NCBI GenBank assembly: GCA_036346355.1
Contig: CM070580.1
Coordinates: forward strand, 31,640,874-31,704,873
Direction of reading: 5' to 3'
DNA length: 64,000 bases
DNA from: Rhipidocladum racemiflorum
Lineage: Eukaryota; Streptophyta; Magnoliopsida; Poales; Poaceae
Program-made: the position numbers and the translations under genes
In this document: in pieces, positions 32,670-44,539 of the stretch
How positions within the stretch are numbered: position 1 is the first letter of the stretch
Layout of the letters: each line of letters begins with the position of its first letter
Notes under the pieces: generated by a model
Databases searched by the model: none
Seen by the model: only the letters and a program-made list of their open reading frames with translations
What the model was told of the DNA's origin: nothing

Positions 32670-33024
32670 GTAAAATAGAATTTAGCTTGTAGTAAACAAT
32701 TTAGCTGTTACTCTTGGTGTGCAGCTTGTATGTTTGTTTTCATCTTATAGCATCAAATAACTGAACCGAGAAATGATTATGGCCCGAATCTTAACAAAAA
32801 AACAAGATAGCTGATTGCTGATGGTCATTTTTTTTTTGTGGGTTGGAATTATTTGTGACGATTTTTGGCTAAAACCGTCACTCGTAATATTAGTATTTGT
32901 GGCGGTTTTAGCCAAAAACCGCCACTAATAGTAGATAATCTTTGACTATTATTGGCACTTAATCTGTGACAATTTGAAAATTGATATCAGTTAAAAACCG
33001 TCAACAATTTTCTTACTTGTGTAG

Positions 33025-34190
33025 ATTTACAATTTTATTAAGAAAAAGACTAAAAAAGACGGAGAAACCGAATACACTGGCTTCGAGGGAGGAGACGGGC
33101 TTGCATTTTCTGCACGCTCACGGATGATCAAGTGATATTTTGGTGGACGACAGGCGACGATCGAACTAGGTTTTGGACACCGACGGCGGCCAGCGGTGGT
33201 GGCAACTGAGGAGGCAGCAGGGAAGCCAAAGCCAGCGGACGGGCGCTGATTACAAGCCCTCCTGTTACATCTACCTGCGCGTGTGAGACTTGAAATGGTC
33301 GCAGAGTTCGCAACATTAGGTTAATCTGTGGTTGCATTGTCATACATCCAGGATTACAAATCTCGTTTTCAAAAAAAATTTGGAGGTGCCCGAAATCCGA
33401 AATCTCGACGAGATTTCAGAAATTCAAATCAAATCCGGATGGAATCTAAAATTCAAATTTAAAATCCGTTTTTTTCTTCTACTGGGAAATCCGAGATTTC
33501 GGCCGAAATCACCGAGATTTCGGTCTGGTTTGAACCGACCAAAAAAATGATCAAAAAACATCAAAAAAATCTAAAATTTTTTGTGGATGATCTTCAACCT
33601 AAATGCAATCATATCCGGTGAAAAAAATAAAAAAATTCGGTAAAAAAAAAAAATACAAATCTCGGCCGAAATCGCTGAGATCTCGGTCGAAATCACCGAG
33701 ATCTCGGCGAAATTTGAATATGCACCGTAGTATTTTGATTTTTTTTTTTTTAAGTTTTTTAAACAACCGGTATTTTGAATCTTGGGAGGGTCCGAAATTT
33801 GGATCCTTGCATGCATCACGCAGGGCTTGCTGATTCTCTTGAAGCATGGCCGGATTAGGTAGTCAATGCTTATATTACAGGTGTGGCCTACCGTTTCCAG
33901 TTTATTTTATGCAGAACAATGCCTAATAACTTACAAACAATTATATATGTATTTTTTAGACCAACAAACAATTATATATGTGATGGTAGAGAAAACAAGC
34001 AGATAAGTAAGTCGCAACAAATATTAACTCTATTAAAGTGGGAGAGATTGCCGGCTCCCGACGCCACCCACGTGTTCGTTTTGCATCTGGGCCCCCGATA
34101 GACCAAGCTATGAGGCCCAGCTCCGCTGCGCACGGTAGCTGCGCGTGTGCCTTCGTCGAATGGGCCGATGCTTCTTCACCGTTGATTTAG
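33025..34190. repeat. Repeat-rich intergenic, CCGAGATTTCGG-type motifs
   Basis: 33400-33720 contains many copies of CCGAGATTTCGGTC, GAAATCACCGAGATCTCGG and similar. The same motif family recurs at 41340-41420 and 42030-42075. Homopolymer A/T runs occur at 33640-33755. No gene is supported; short frames here are AT-driven. Confidence 0.65.
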
Positions 34191-34239
34191 TCCATCCGGT
34201 GTGATGCCCTCGTGATTATCACGCATCAGGATAAAGTCG

Positions 34240-34660
34240 GACCTTACCCAGCACAACGGGCCAGCAATAATTCCACTCTCAAGCGGGGATTCAAAAATGG
34301 ACGAAAATCGCATGTATTGCTGGGGTTCGATATCAAAAACCGATCGATAAACCGGTCCTATTCAAAAAAATTCAAAAATTCAAAAAATTTCACGTATCAA
34401 AAACCAGTCAAAAATCAGTGGAAATTGATCGATTTTCGTCAAAAATCATCGAAAATCGCTACAAAAAGTCGACCGCATAAAAAGTTCAACACAACTGTCG
34501 ATTTTCCACCGATAATCGTTGGTTTTCCACGATTTTTGAATTTTTTCAAAAAAAATCTAGTTTGTGAATTTATGCGTTTTTTTACAATTTTCGGCTCGAT
34601 TTTCGCGATTATCAAATTTTACTGTTCATCCAAAAATCGACGAAACGATAACGTGAACCC
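34240..34660. repeat. Dispersed repeat family copy A (inverse copy at 61990-62335)
   Basis: Shares CGATAAACCGGTCC followed by ATTCAAAAAAATT, and TGATTTTCGTC / GATCGATTTTCGTC segments, with the reverse strand of 61990-62335, 27 kb away. The family is rich in AAAATCG and TTTTCGA. Ends and class are not determined. Confidence 0.65.
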
Positions 34661-34699
34661 TGCTCTCAAGTATTATGGCTCTTCATACGGTTATTTTGA

Positions 34700-35460
34700 A
34701 CACCTCTTATCTTAGTATGTTTTTATCTCATCTAACTAAAAAAACAGAGAAGGGAGCAGGAAATTTGTCCCAAACGAAGAGCCCAATGGAGCATAGCAGC
34801 TATAAGTAACCGGTTTAATAAAATTTAAGTGTACTGTTCACTGTTTAATCCAGTAAGGCAACAAAAAGTTCGCTTCTTTATTAATACCCATAACCTGCTT
34901 TACAAAGGTGTTTGATTTTGATTCACACATTTTTCTTCCCCCAAAATAAAACCGACGAGTGTTCAACTCGTAAGTCATAAAACGGCTAAACATAATGACA
35001 AGCAACAAAACGTATCACGGGAAGGTCCACACACAAAAAAACACTACAAAATGAAAGAAGTTTAAGCTCTACTTGATGCATATGAGCAAGTGCAACCAGC
35101 TGCGGCCCAACATAATGTTCCATCTCAAGCCTCACAGCTATTAATCAAACTTCTGCAGAAACCCATCCATCATGACAAACTAATTCAGCTGCTACATTTT
35201 GACGGGAGAAGTAGCAACAAATTCTCTGTTGAAGCAGCCATGGTAAACAAAAGGGATCGAGAAAAACAGGCAAGCTATCTTTATCTAAACCTGTTATTTG
35301 TCTATAGATATCGTGCAAATTTCGTACAAGTGCAACAAAATTAATACAAATAATCCACATAAGAAACCGATTCCTCTCCTCTGCAGGGTAAAATTTCACG
35401 TAGTACAGACATCATCTTCCAAGTAGTAAAACTTCAAAAGAATTTTACCAACTGGAACAT
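34700..35460. other. 3' flank and probable 3' UTR of EMC4
   Basis: No other gene was recognised. Frames at 35090-35399 on both strands lack domains. The minus-strand EMC4 stop codon is at 35469-35471, so part of this stretch is likely its 3' untranslated region. Confidence 0.5.
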
Positions 35461-35468
35461 AAAGGGCA

Positions 35469-38455
35469 TTAGTTCAAGGGTATCCCTCCACCAGCATATT
35501 CAACCTCCTGCCATGAGAAAAATTAATTTTCAATCAGTTCAAGCAACCATGTATACAACAAACTATAGCAGTACACTGTTGGGAAACTAGCCTGTTATTG
35601 GACTTACAGTTGACTAGGCAAGGTACTATGATCAGAGGCAAAGAAGTGAAAGAATTTGTAGAAATGGATTAAAGTTACCTCGCCTAGAAAGCAGTTTTTT
35701 ACAAGTTACAGAAGTAAATGGTGCATTTCACGATTTCAAGCATTGCTGGTCTCTGACGGACCCTTATTTTTTGGCTATTTTGTTGAACCAGTTTGCATCA
35801 CCAGGACAACTATAATGCAGATATCATCATAAGTCAACCTCAAGTGACAAGTCACACTCCAGCACGGAATGCAGATATCATCATAAGTGAACCTCAAGTG
35901 ACAAGTCACAGTGCAGCATGGATTTTACCATACAATATTTGACAGGTAATAGTTCAAGCTACAGGTAGTCCTAACTGCCTCATAGTGTCTTGATGCACAT
36001 TTTTTAGATTTTGCATTTTGTTGGGCCAAAAGCAGTAGTGTCCATCTCGTGTACCTACAGTCTTCAACAAAGATAAATATTCACTATAACATACTTAGCG
36101 CCAGTGTCCCAAGATCTTCCAGTAGCCTGATTCAATGGCAGGGATCATTATTTAGTAGATAGAGCAGTTCTGGAACAGATCTTTAGACTAATGGTCTTTG
36201 CATGAATGATTCTGGCCAAGTTTCATGTCAATCATGTGGTAAACAGACAATCTCACAATGTTCTTCTAACAAAACGAGTTTTACTGATTGGCCAAGATGG
36301 ATGGTTTTGAGCCGGTCCATAAGTCAGCAATCTTAGTTACAACCAACTAAAACCTAACAATGAGAAGCAAGAAGGAATTTACGTGGTATCAGCAACATAC
36401 CCGAGCAGGAGCTAGAGAAGATACCCAATCTGATGCATTTGTCGGAAGAAGACCCAATGTATTGAGCTAAAGAAAAAGATAATTAAGTGCCTGAGGTGCT
36501 TACAGAAATACATGAAAATTCTGGATTAGCCATCTTATCATAACTTACCTTCCATACACCCAAACCCATAGCAGCCAAGTTGAGAGCAGTAAACAGCAAC
36601 TTAGGTGCAAGTGTATCAACCCTTGGGTCCTTAAATGGTTCAAAAACTGCAAAAAAAAAAAAAAAGTACAGATGTTTCTTAAGGGGAAAAAAACCCAATG
36701 TCTGGACATTGAAAAACACAATCCTGAATTGCATGGACACTAATCACTACTTTGGTATATGATGGCTAAAATATGTGCTACAATACAACCTAAAGAAGCT
36801 CAGTAATGCATCCCAAGCTGGAAACAAAACATAGGAGTATATATTTCCAGTTCCCAAGAGAATCAAACAGCATGAGCCACAGAGTGCTACAGAACTACTA
36901 TTGTTCTTCCCCATTTATTATACCAAGAAAATCACAGTGGTTATATAGTTTCGGTGATAATTCATAGTTTACGTTGTTCAATTTATTTCATAAAGCACGC
37001 TCCTCACTTGGTAAATATATCACCATATATCACTTGGTAAATATATCACCATACGCAGAGAAATGATTTTTGTTAACATAGAATGAAATGTGTTTCAACT
37101 TTCAATATATGTTATGTTCACTTGTTCAAGCAACTTTGTGCTGTTATGAATGTTGAATGTTCCATATGCTTTAACTGCTAATAAACAACAAATACACAAC
37201 TCAGTTACCACCCAGATTTACTGTAGAAGCCAACAGCATTGGCAGTCAGTATAATACCCTATCTCTGGCATTAATCTTCCTTTCCAAACTCATTGCAATG
37301 GTTCAAAACATAAAATTTGAAAGTCAAATAAAATATGCAACATTGGAAACTCTAATTTTAGGAGTTATGTATATGGACACACATAAGCTAACATCTTTTG
37401 TATGAGGCAAAATACTTTATCTTCTTTCATGAGTAAAACATGCCTAGAAGTTAGTTGCACATAAAGAATGATTTAACGTGAGCATACATCCAGTGATCCA
37501 CAATTAGGAATGCTTTGACACGAACACACATCCGGAGACCAACAAAATCTACATCAAAATATGGAAGTCCAATTCCAAAGATGCATCCAGCAAGACTAAT
37601 TAAGTAATTAGTACTGTTCACTAATCACGAGTATACCTCCTAGTCTTCCTATCACAACTATACTAACATTGTTGCCTCCAATAACATGTTAAAACATATA
37701 ACAGGAGTGCTCAATTAAAGGGTCCAAAAATAGTACAGAGTTAGCAATCCCTTCAGCTAAATTAGCAACCAGTAAGGAGAACCCACTTGCCTCAAGACAG
37801 TACCTTTCCCAACGGATCGAAGTGCGCTTATGGGCTGCCACAGAGCGGAGAAGGTGATGCCGATACTGAACAGGTGGACGGTGCTCCCAGCCATCCACAT
37901 CATGAACCCCATCATCATCAGGTTCTTGAATGGCGCCTGCGCCACCTCCCACGCTTTCTGCTCGCACCAAGACCACAGGCGGTTTACTTAACACATACCC
38001 AAAACCTAGAGATCAGCAAGCAAGTGAACTTTGGGCAATCAGCCAAGACAACTAGGCATCAAGATCCGGTTCCTCCTCAATCATTTCAATGCTGGTCCAA
38101 CACAAGTTCGTCAAGTCACACTGCATCGGTAGTCATGGAAGTATCTACACTCTGGATCTATCGCCCTACGAGGCTACGACGCATCGGAAAAATCGAACGA
38201 ACCTGCGCCTTCCAGACGGCCTCGGACTCCTTGCGCTGCCGCGTGCCGGCGGCGTCGTCCTACGAGCCAAGGGAAGCACGTGAATTCCGTGATCCAAGGG
38301 AGCAACCAAGAAAGCAGATAAAGAAGAGAGGGGGAGGAGGGTACCGCGTCGGGCGCGGATCTGGTGAAGCCGGGCGGGTCGGGGACGGCGGGGGAGGAGG
38401 ATGCGTCGTGGAGCTCCACGGCCCACCGGCGGGCTAGGCCCTTGCCCTTCTCCAT
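35469..38455 (-). CDS. EMC4: ER membrane protein complex subunit 4 (EMC4, DUF1077/TMEM85 family), intact, six exons
   Basis: EMC4 belongs to the ER membrane protein complex, which inserts and stabilises membrane proteins. Reading the minus strand gives six coding exons with consensus splice sites: 38455-38345, 38259-38203, 37957-37804, 36646-36549, 36466-36401 and 35507-35469. They join to 174 residues with no stop. The protein starts MEKGKGLARRWAVELHDASS, then PDPPGFTRSAPDA, QRKESEAVWKAQKAWEVAQA, PFKNLMMMGFMMWMAGSTVH (first membrane segment, about 68-96), FEPFKDPRVDTLAPK, LLFTALNLAAMGLGVWKLNT (second segment, about 122-140), GLLPTNASDWVSSLAPAR and EVEYAGGGIPLN. Plant orthologues are about 180 residues, so the gene looks complete. 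The start follows the family MEKGKG N-terminus; the longer upstream frame (to 38566) adds unrelated residues. Confidence 0.96.
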
Positions 38456-38570
38456 CGCCGGGCGGCCGCTGCTGAGAGATCTCCGGGTTCTGGTTTGGAG
38501 TTTGGACTCTCGACGGAGATGGGAGATGGCATCTCGAAGACTCCAAGTTAGATTTTCTTGAGCCAATCAA

Positions 38571-39193
38571 AATTAGAAAATCAAAAAAAAAATTAAAAGT
38601 ATTTTTAGCAGTAATATTTATTCATGTATGTCAGTTGTAATATTTACTTCAACATATTTTAGTAATAATATTTATTTAATTATATTTAGTAGTAATGTTT
38701 GTTTAAGTCTAATATTTGTTTAAGTATGTCAAGTAGCAATATTTATTCAATTATATCAAATAGCAATATTTAGTAGCAATATTTGTTGAAGTATATTTAG
38801 TTGCAATATTTGTTCAGGTATATTTAGTAGCAATATTTATTTAATTATATTTAGTAGCAATAGACAGCACTCAAAAATAGTACTGTTTGTTCAAGTAGCG
38901 ATATTTGTATACACAAAATTATCCTTTTGATGTATATTTTAATTTGTTGATGTTATCTAATATTGAAAAATCTTACTTCTCGTTGTATATATGCATGAAC
39001 TACCAAAACTTCTCGTTTTATTACTATGTTATTACATTTTAAATTTACGTTGAATTGTATGTGATTATGTGAATGCCTATTTTTGTACTTGTATTGATAT
39101 GTGACAACTTGCAATTATTTTAAATATAGTAAAGATTATACCAAATTTTTTTCTTATTTACGAAAGATCATGCTGAAATTTTTTTGTGTGTTT

Positions 39194-39243
<50 letters not shown>

Positions 39244-40190
39244 CTAACATGTTTACTAGTTTTTTGGTCTTTAATGGATTTTTACAAATTTTACAATATA
39301 TTTTTTCTAATTTTTTCTTTTTTATATTTTTCCTAATTTTTTAACCTGTCGTCGATTTTCAAGAAAAGTCTCATATTTTCGCGCAAAATTCGACCTCTTC
39401 GTTCCAATTTCGCTCCCCTGTTTGACCAGATTTCAAATTCATTTGACTTTTAAAAACCTTCGATTTTTCTAGAATTTTATTCTGTCTTTCACAAATTTCG
39501 CTACCCCTGGTTAGTCGAAAAATGAGATCGAAACGAAATGGTTAACCCTGACTCCAACGAGTGAAATAGTACTCCCTCGTCTATAAATATAAAGCCTATA
39601 GTTTAAATGATCTTATTTAAAATATAAGATTTACATATAAATTTAATAAATTTTTTCTACTATATATTAAAAGCAAATACAATAGTAAAGCCCACTACAG
39701 ACTAATAGTAAGCTAAAAGCCAGTTTGTACAATAACTGTCTCTAAAAGTTGTCTCTAGTTGTTGTGCAATAATTATTTTTTTGATGTCTTATACATAAAT
39801 AATCTACTTATTCTCTCGTGCAAAGCTTTCTACTGAATAAGAGCTAGCTCTCTTCTCTCTTCTTTTTTTCTCACTCTTTCACATAGATCAAAATTAATAT
39901 GTACATGCCCTAAGACAATTAAGAGGGGTATGTAAGTCATTTTCTTTTATATCTTTTTTATTTCACTGCAACATTAAATTTTGTGCAAAATCAAAATAAA
40001 ACTTATATTTATCGATTAATAGAGTACTTCGCATGCTAAGCCTACATCAACTGTGATTGTTGCCATTTTAGGCCCAAAATTAGATACGTCCTAGCCTTGC
40101 ATACTTGAGCAAACGTGTGCCCTAAAACATGGTGAATTGTGTCGATTGGATAAGTCGGTAAGGTGAAAAACACTCTTGAGCAGTGCCACT
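38571..40190. repeat. AT-rich repeat region upstream of EMC4
   Basis: 38600-38900 has many TTTAGTAGCAATATTTATT(T/C)AA units (about a dozen, period 25-45). A TA dinucleotide run of about 44 bp lies at 39198-39241. 39570-39655 looks like one half of a CTCCCTCGTCTATAAATATA Stowaway-type end. 39690-39911 belongs to a MITE-like family with another copy at 60786-60980. No gene is seen. Confidence 0.7.
39690..39911 (-). mobile_element. MITE-like repeat copy (related to 60786-60980, opposite orientation)
   Basis: The minus strand shares GTGAAAGAGTGAGAAAA, GAGAAGAGAGCT and GGCTCTTATT-type segments and the overall layout with 60786-60980. Both have ends near TAGTACAATAA or ACATGCCC. Exact termini are not established. 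Confidence 0.55.
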
Positions 40191-40193
40191 TTA

Positions 40194-41058
40194 GGGCCTG
40201 CTTGGAAGCCTCACATATTTTTCCACCTGAAAGCAGCTTACACTAGTATTTTTCTGAGCACAAAGAAATACAGTTGTAATTATTTTCCTTGTAAAAATAT
40301 ATGATAATCTGTTTGGGTATGTAAGGTAATTGGAATAGATCAGATCAATCTAGAGCAGATCAGATCAAATATAAAAGTAAAACAACAACAACAACACAAG
40401 CAATGAAATAGAGACCCAAATCCAATCTCAACCTGTTGAAAACTCACATGAATCACAACTGGGGAGAGATATTACCTCTGCTCGCGAAGAAGAAGCACCA
40501 AAAAGCCAACGGCCGGCATGAGAAACGTCAGTTCGAGATGACTGGAAGGAGGTGAAACAATCAAAACGCTAGGGATCTCATCGTTGTCGCCAATGAAGTA
40601 TCATTGCCACTGCCGATGAAGTCACCCACCAGGTCTTATGAGGTGTTGAGCTAGGGATCTAGCCATTGTCTATGACGTTGCCATCACTGCCGCCGCCTAT
40701 GAGGCTATTGCCGAAGATATTGTCGTCTTCGCCATCGCCGATGAGGTTGCTTTCGTCGTCCCCGCCCGCTGCTGCTATCTACGCCGACAAAATTGCTCTC
40801 GCATCTAGGGTTGGAGTTGATGAGTCGATTGAGTCGCGCGATTTGTGAGCGAGCAAAGAGGGAGCCCGATATCTATCGTAAAAGAAGTGTGGCCTCTTCA
40901 GCAGTTTATTTTTTTCCAGTTGCAACAGCCCAATCCAGTGGTAATTATATTGGGTTACCGGCCCACCCAAGCGGATTTTGGAGCCTAGCCCAGAAAACAA
41001 TTGGGGGCAGGTATTTGACACTGGTTTTAGGCCCAAAACCAGCCTTCCAAGCAAGCCC
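40194..41058. mobile_element. Tourist-like (PIF/Harbinger) non-autonomous element, 865 bp
   Basis: The left end is GGGCCTGCTTGGAAGCC; the right end read inversely is GGGCTTGCTTGGAAGG. TTA flanks both sides (40191-40193, 41059-41061). The interior (40550-40790) has GC-richer sequence with repeated GCCGATGAAGT / GCCGATGAGGT motifs that could derive from a gene, but no domain is recognisable and the frames are short. Confidence 0.82.
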
Positions 41059-41061
41059 TTA

Positions 41062-42160
41062 GATGTATATGTCCCCGGTAAAAAAAAACAAGTACTTTGT
41101 TCGTATATCACATTGGAGCTAAGTACGTGTGTACCAAATCAACCGAAGCTACCACCTAAAACACCATATTCCAATGTATAGTAGCTTCCAGATGGGTGTA
41201 AAATAATATGAAGTTAGCCTTGCCCTGCCCAGGGTTCCAAATTTCATTTAGGGTTCAAATTTCGTCACCCTCTGAAATCCAAAATCACGGCAAAATCTCA
41301 TTATTTCGAAATAAATTCAGACAAAATTAAAAAAGCAAAATTCAAATATGACATTTTTTGAACCGAGATTTCGGTCCAAAAAACGAAATTTCGTCCAAAA
41401 TTGCCGAAATCTCGGTAAATTTCAACTGAACGGAAAATAGTTCAAACGATGTCAAAAAATTTTAATTTTTTTTTGTGATGACCCTAACACAAAAATAATG
41501 TTTCCATAAAAAATTTAGATAATTATCAATTCTGAGGAATTTTTAAAAAATCTAACAATGCTATTGTCCTGATAAAAGGTTGATCGGTAAATTTCAACCG
41601 AATAGAAAATAGTGTAAACCACGTTAGAAACTTTTGAAATTTTTTGTGGATGGTCCTAACATATTTATGATATTACCATAAAATTTTTAGATGATGATAA
41701 ATCTTGAGGAATTTTCAAAAATTCGAACAGTGCTACTGAAGACTGACCGACAAATTCAACTGAATGAAAAATAGTTTAAACCATGTTAGAAAGTTTTGAA
41801 ATTTTGTTTGTATGGTCCCGATGCATTACTAATATTCTCATAAAATTTTTAGATGATGATCATGCTTGAGAAATTTTTAAAAATTCTGACAACCGAGGTA
41901 CTTAATGAATGACTGCAAGAATTAATGTGCATAGGCTAACTGAATGATCTATCGACTGTTCCACATGGACAATGACGTGAAGAATCCAATACGATCAAAA
42001 TCTAGTTAAATCCATCAAATTTTGGTCAAAAACCGAGATTTCAGTCAAATATACCGAGATCTCGACGAGATTATAGGTTGCTGTAACATTTTGATTTTTT
42101 TTTTCAAAGTTTGATCCAGAGAGAATAATGGTGCGAGAGAAGAGAGGGGTTGCGAATGGT
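41062..42160. repeat. AT-rich repeats, including a three-copy degenerate tandem repeat
   Basis: From 41400 to 41900 three diverged units of about 165-173 bp follow each other. Each has GGTAAATTTCAACTGAA or a variant, GAAAATAGTTTAAACCATG, AAATTTTTTGTGGATGGTCC and TAAAATTTTTAGATGATGAT. CCGAGATTTC motifs flank the array. No gene is seen. Confidence 0.75.
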
Positions 42161-42596
42161 AGAAATTGCAAAAACTAGCATTCTATAATGTCGAAATTAT
42201 AAGAATAGCTCCCTCGCTGACCGTAGAAGTTGTGGAAGGTGATGTTTGTCATTTGCCACGGTGGTGTTGCCCGCAGCGCAGCCCTACCACGCTAGACGTG
42301 CTCGGCATGACATCACATCACTTCACACATAGTGCCGCAGACCTGTCACACCACCCATGCTGGGCAGAAGGCTGTCATGTTACGTCACACAGTGCACCAT
42401 ACTCCTGCTGCTGTAGGCGTGCTCCAAAGGTGGTGGGCGTGGGCACAAGCACGCGCAGACCTGCCCCTTGCTTTGCCGACAGCACTCAACCGAGCAAGGG
42501 AGGCTCGGCAATATCGAGCGCTGTAAAACCAAGTGTCCCCTCCCTCCCGCAGAGCCATCACCGACAATGAAAAGCCGAGGGAGAAGCCAGAGAAAG

Positions 42597-42636
<40 letters not shown>

Positions 42637-43560
42637 ATATGATTTTGGAGCAGTTGATTTGGTAATCACAAAAAAGTTATAGTTGTGAAAGTTATATAGC
42701 AAGTTGTAGTGTAATGCTTATGTAGCAAGTGCTATTTGTTAAGTTGAATGCACTATTATGATAGGGTTAGTGGTAATGAGTACGTTATTAATCCAAATTA
42801 GTGGAATGATAATTTTGATAGTGTCATTTATGTTGCATGCAGATATGATATGAATTTTATATTTGTTATTACGCTGACATCAATACATTGAAATATTAAT
42901 ATAATTAGTAGAAGATTTGCATGCATAATCCGTATGTATTTAGCACAATTAGTGATGTGGGAAAATAGAATCGATGTGTAAATAGTGGTGAAAAGGTGTG
43001 GAAAAAACAATCATATGTGATAGTACATACCCATGCATATTTATTATATATGTCATAGTTGTTATTATAATGACGCTAATAATAGGGAGAGTAAAATATT
43101 AATATAATTGATAGCATACATTTAGTAGTATTAGTGATGTCTAAAAATAATTTTGGTGTGTAAGTAGTGGTGAAACTATGGGGGGAAATAATCGTACGTA
43201 CAAAATGAAATATTTTGAAAGCTTTAGTCATTTAATTGGTGTTGTTGATTTAGTTATGTGATGTTACGCATGCATGCATATTTCATATATATGTTTTAGT
43301 TGTTATTACGATGAGGGCATTATTATGTAATCTAAATATTAGTAAAATTGGTAGTAGGCATGCATGTACAAACAACATGGATTTAGTAATATTAATGTGG
43401 TGAAAAAGTGGTGGAAAAGTGGGGAAAAATAATCGATCACAGTAAACACAATATTTTCAAGTGTTTGTTATTTTTCTCGATAATGGTGATTTAGTTATGT
43501 GTTATTACATAAAAATAGTCATACGTACAATATGTTTTAATTGTAATTTGATGACTTGCT
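42160..43560. other. Intergenic with (GA)n microsatellite
   Basis: 42200-42560 is GC-richer with short frames but no domain. A GA run occupies 42601-42631. 42700-43560 is AT-rich with repeated TGCATGCATATTT and GTGGTGAAA(A)G motifs. No gene is supported. Confidence 0.5.
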
Positions 43561-44539
43561 TAACTGTACAGTAGTATTTGATGAGGCATGAGCTTTCCTC
43601 GTTTATTATGCTAGGTATGTGATGTCAATTACTCAAGATTTATTTGTGTTTTATGGGAACGGTGTTGTTCGAGATGAGCTATATGGGGTGGACATGTCAA
43701 ATTGTGAATAGAAGGTGATGTGGGCAGCATGATTGAATGAGATGAGTCTAGTTGAGCTTTGGAGAAGCTTACGGAGCGCATTTGATGGGAGATTGCATGG
43801 AATAAGATTGTAATTGATGAGGGAAGAGTGGTGGGAGGGTCATTGAAGTATGTATGGGACCTGTGCAGGGTGATAAGTAGTGCAATGTTGGAGGAGTATA
43901 TGTGGATTGTAGTGAATCCTGCTTCTGTGATATACCATTGGCTGATAGTGTATGTGTGGTTTGTGGACAAAGAAGAAACATCAAGTGTTGGTGAGCCCGG
44001 TGGGGTTGAAGGCGTGGAAGTGGAGGCTTTGGATTGTGGTGGTGGTCATCATCCAGCTAATGGGGATGGAAAATAGCTAGGAAGACATGCATAGGAATTT
44101 CAACCTAATGAAGATGTGAAGGCAATGGTGGACCACTCGCATCGACTGCCATGAATATCTGGAGGGGCTGGTGAACACAACTCAATCTGATGACAAGGCG
44201 AACGTCGACATGCATAGCAGTGGGAAACAAAGATGCAACTGGTGGTGTCCAAGTCGGTGGCTTTCTATCCATGGACATGGAGTATGTGTCATCAAGGTTG
44301 GATAAGCTAACGATGGCTTCCCTTGTTTTGGTGTAAGAAGATGCTTCTAAATGGCTGCTCAATTAGGATACTCTGTTAGTACATCAACACTTTCCTAACA
44401 AGAGTGCCGCCCAACAAACCATAGCAACATATGCAGTGAACATTAGCCACACATATGGAGTTTACAAGTCCAACCAAGAGACATATATAGTAAAGTGTGT
44501 TGATCCTGAATATCCCAACAAGGTCCGTGTGCTCGATTT

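Larger units (their letters stand above)
31580..33024 (+). mobile_element. CACTA-3: small non-autonomous CACTA element carrying a gene fragment (right end degraded)
   Basis: The left end CACTACTACAAAACAATAC starts at 31580. Subterminal motifs GTGACGGTTTTT / AAACCGTCACAAATA fill 31605-31940, and related motifs return at 32855-33010 (GTGACGATTTTTGGC, AAAACCGTCACTCG, GGCGGTTTTAGCC). The right terminus should read GTAGTAGTG, but only CTTGTGTAG (33017-33024) is seen, so that boundary and the target duplication are uncertain. No transposase is present. The interior holds a tubby-like F-box gene fragment. This fits the Pack-CACTA or transduplication pattern. Confidence 0.75.

Noticed and set aside
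37787..38437. 216-residue plus-strand frame over EMC4
   Set aside because: It crosses EMC4 introns and exons on the opposite strand and has no domain.
42166..42702. Possible small gene near 42.2-42.7 kb
   Set aside because: No domain, GA-run driven frames on one side, no splice or context support.
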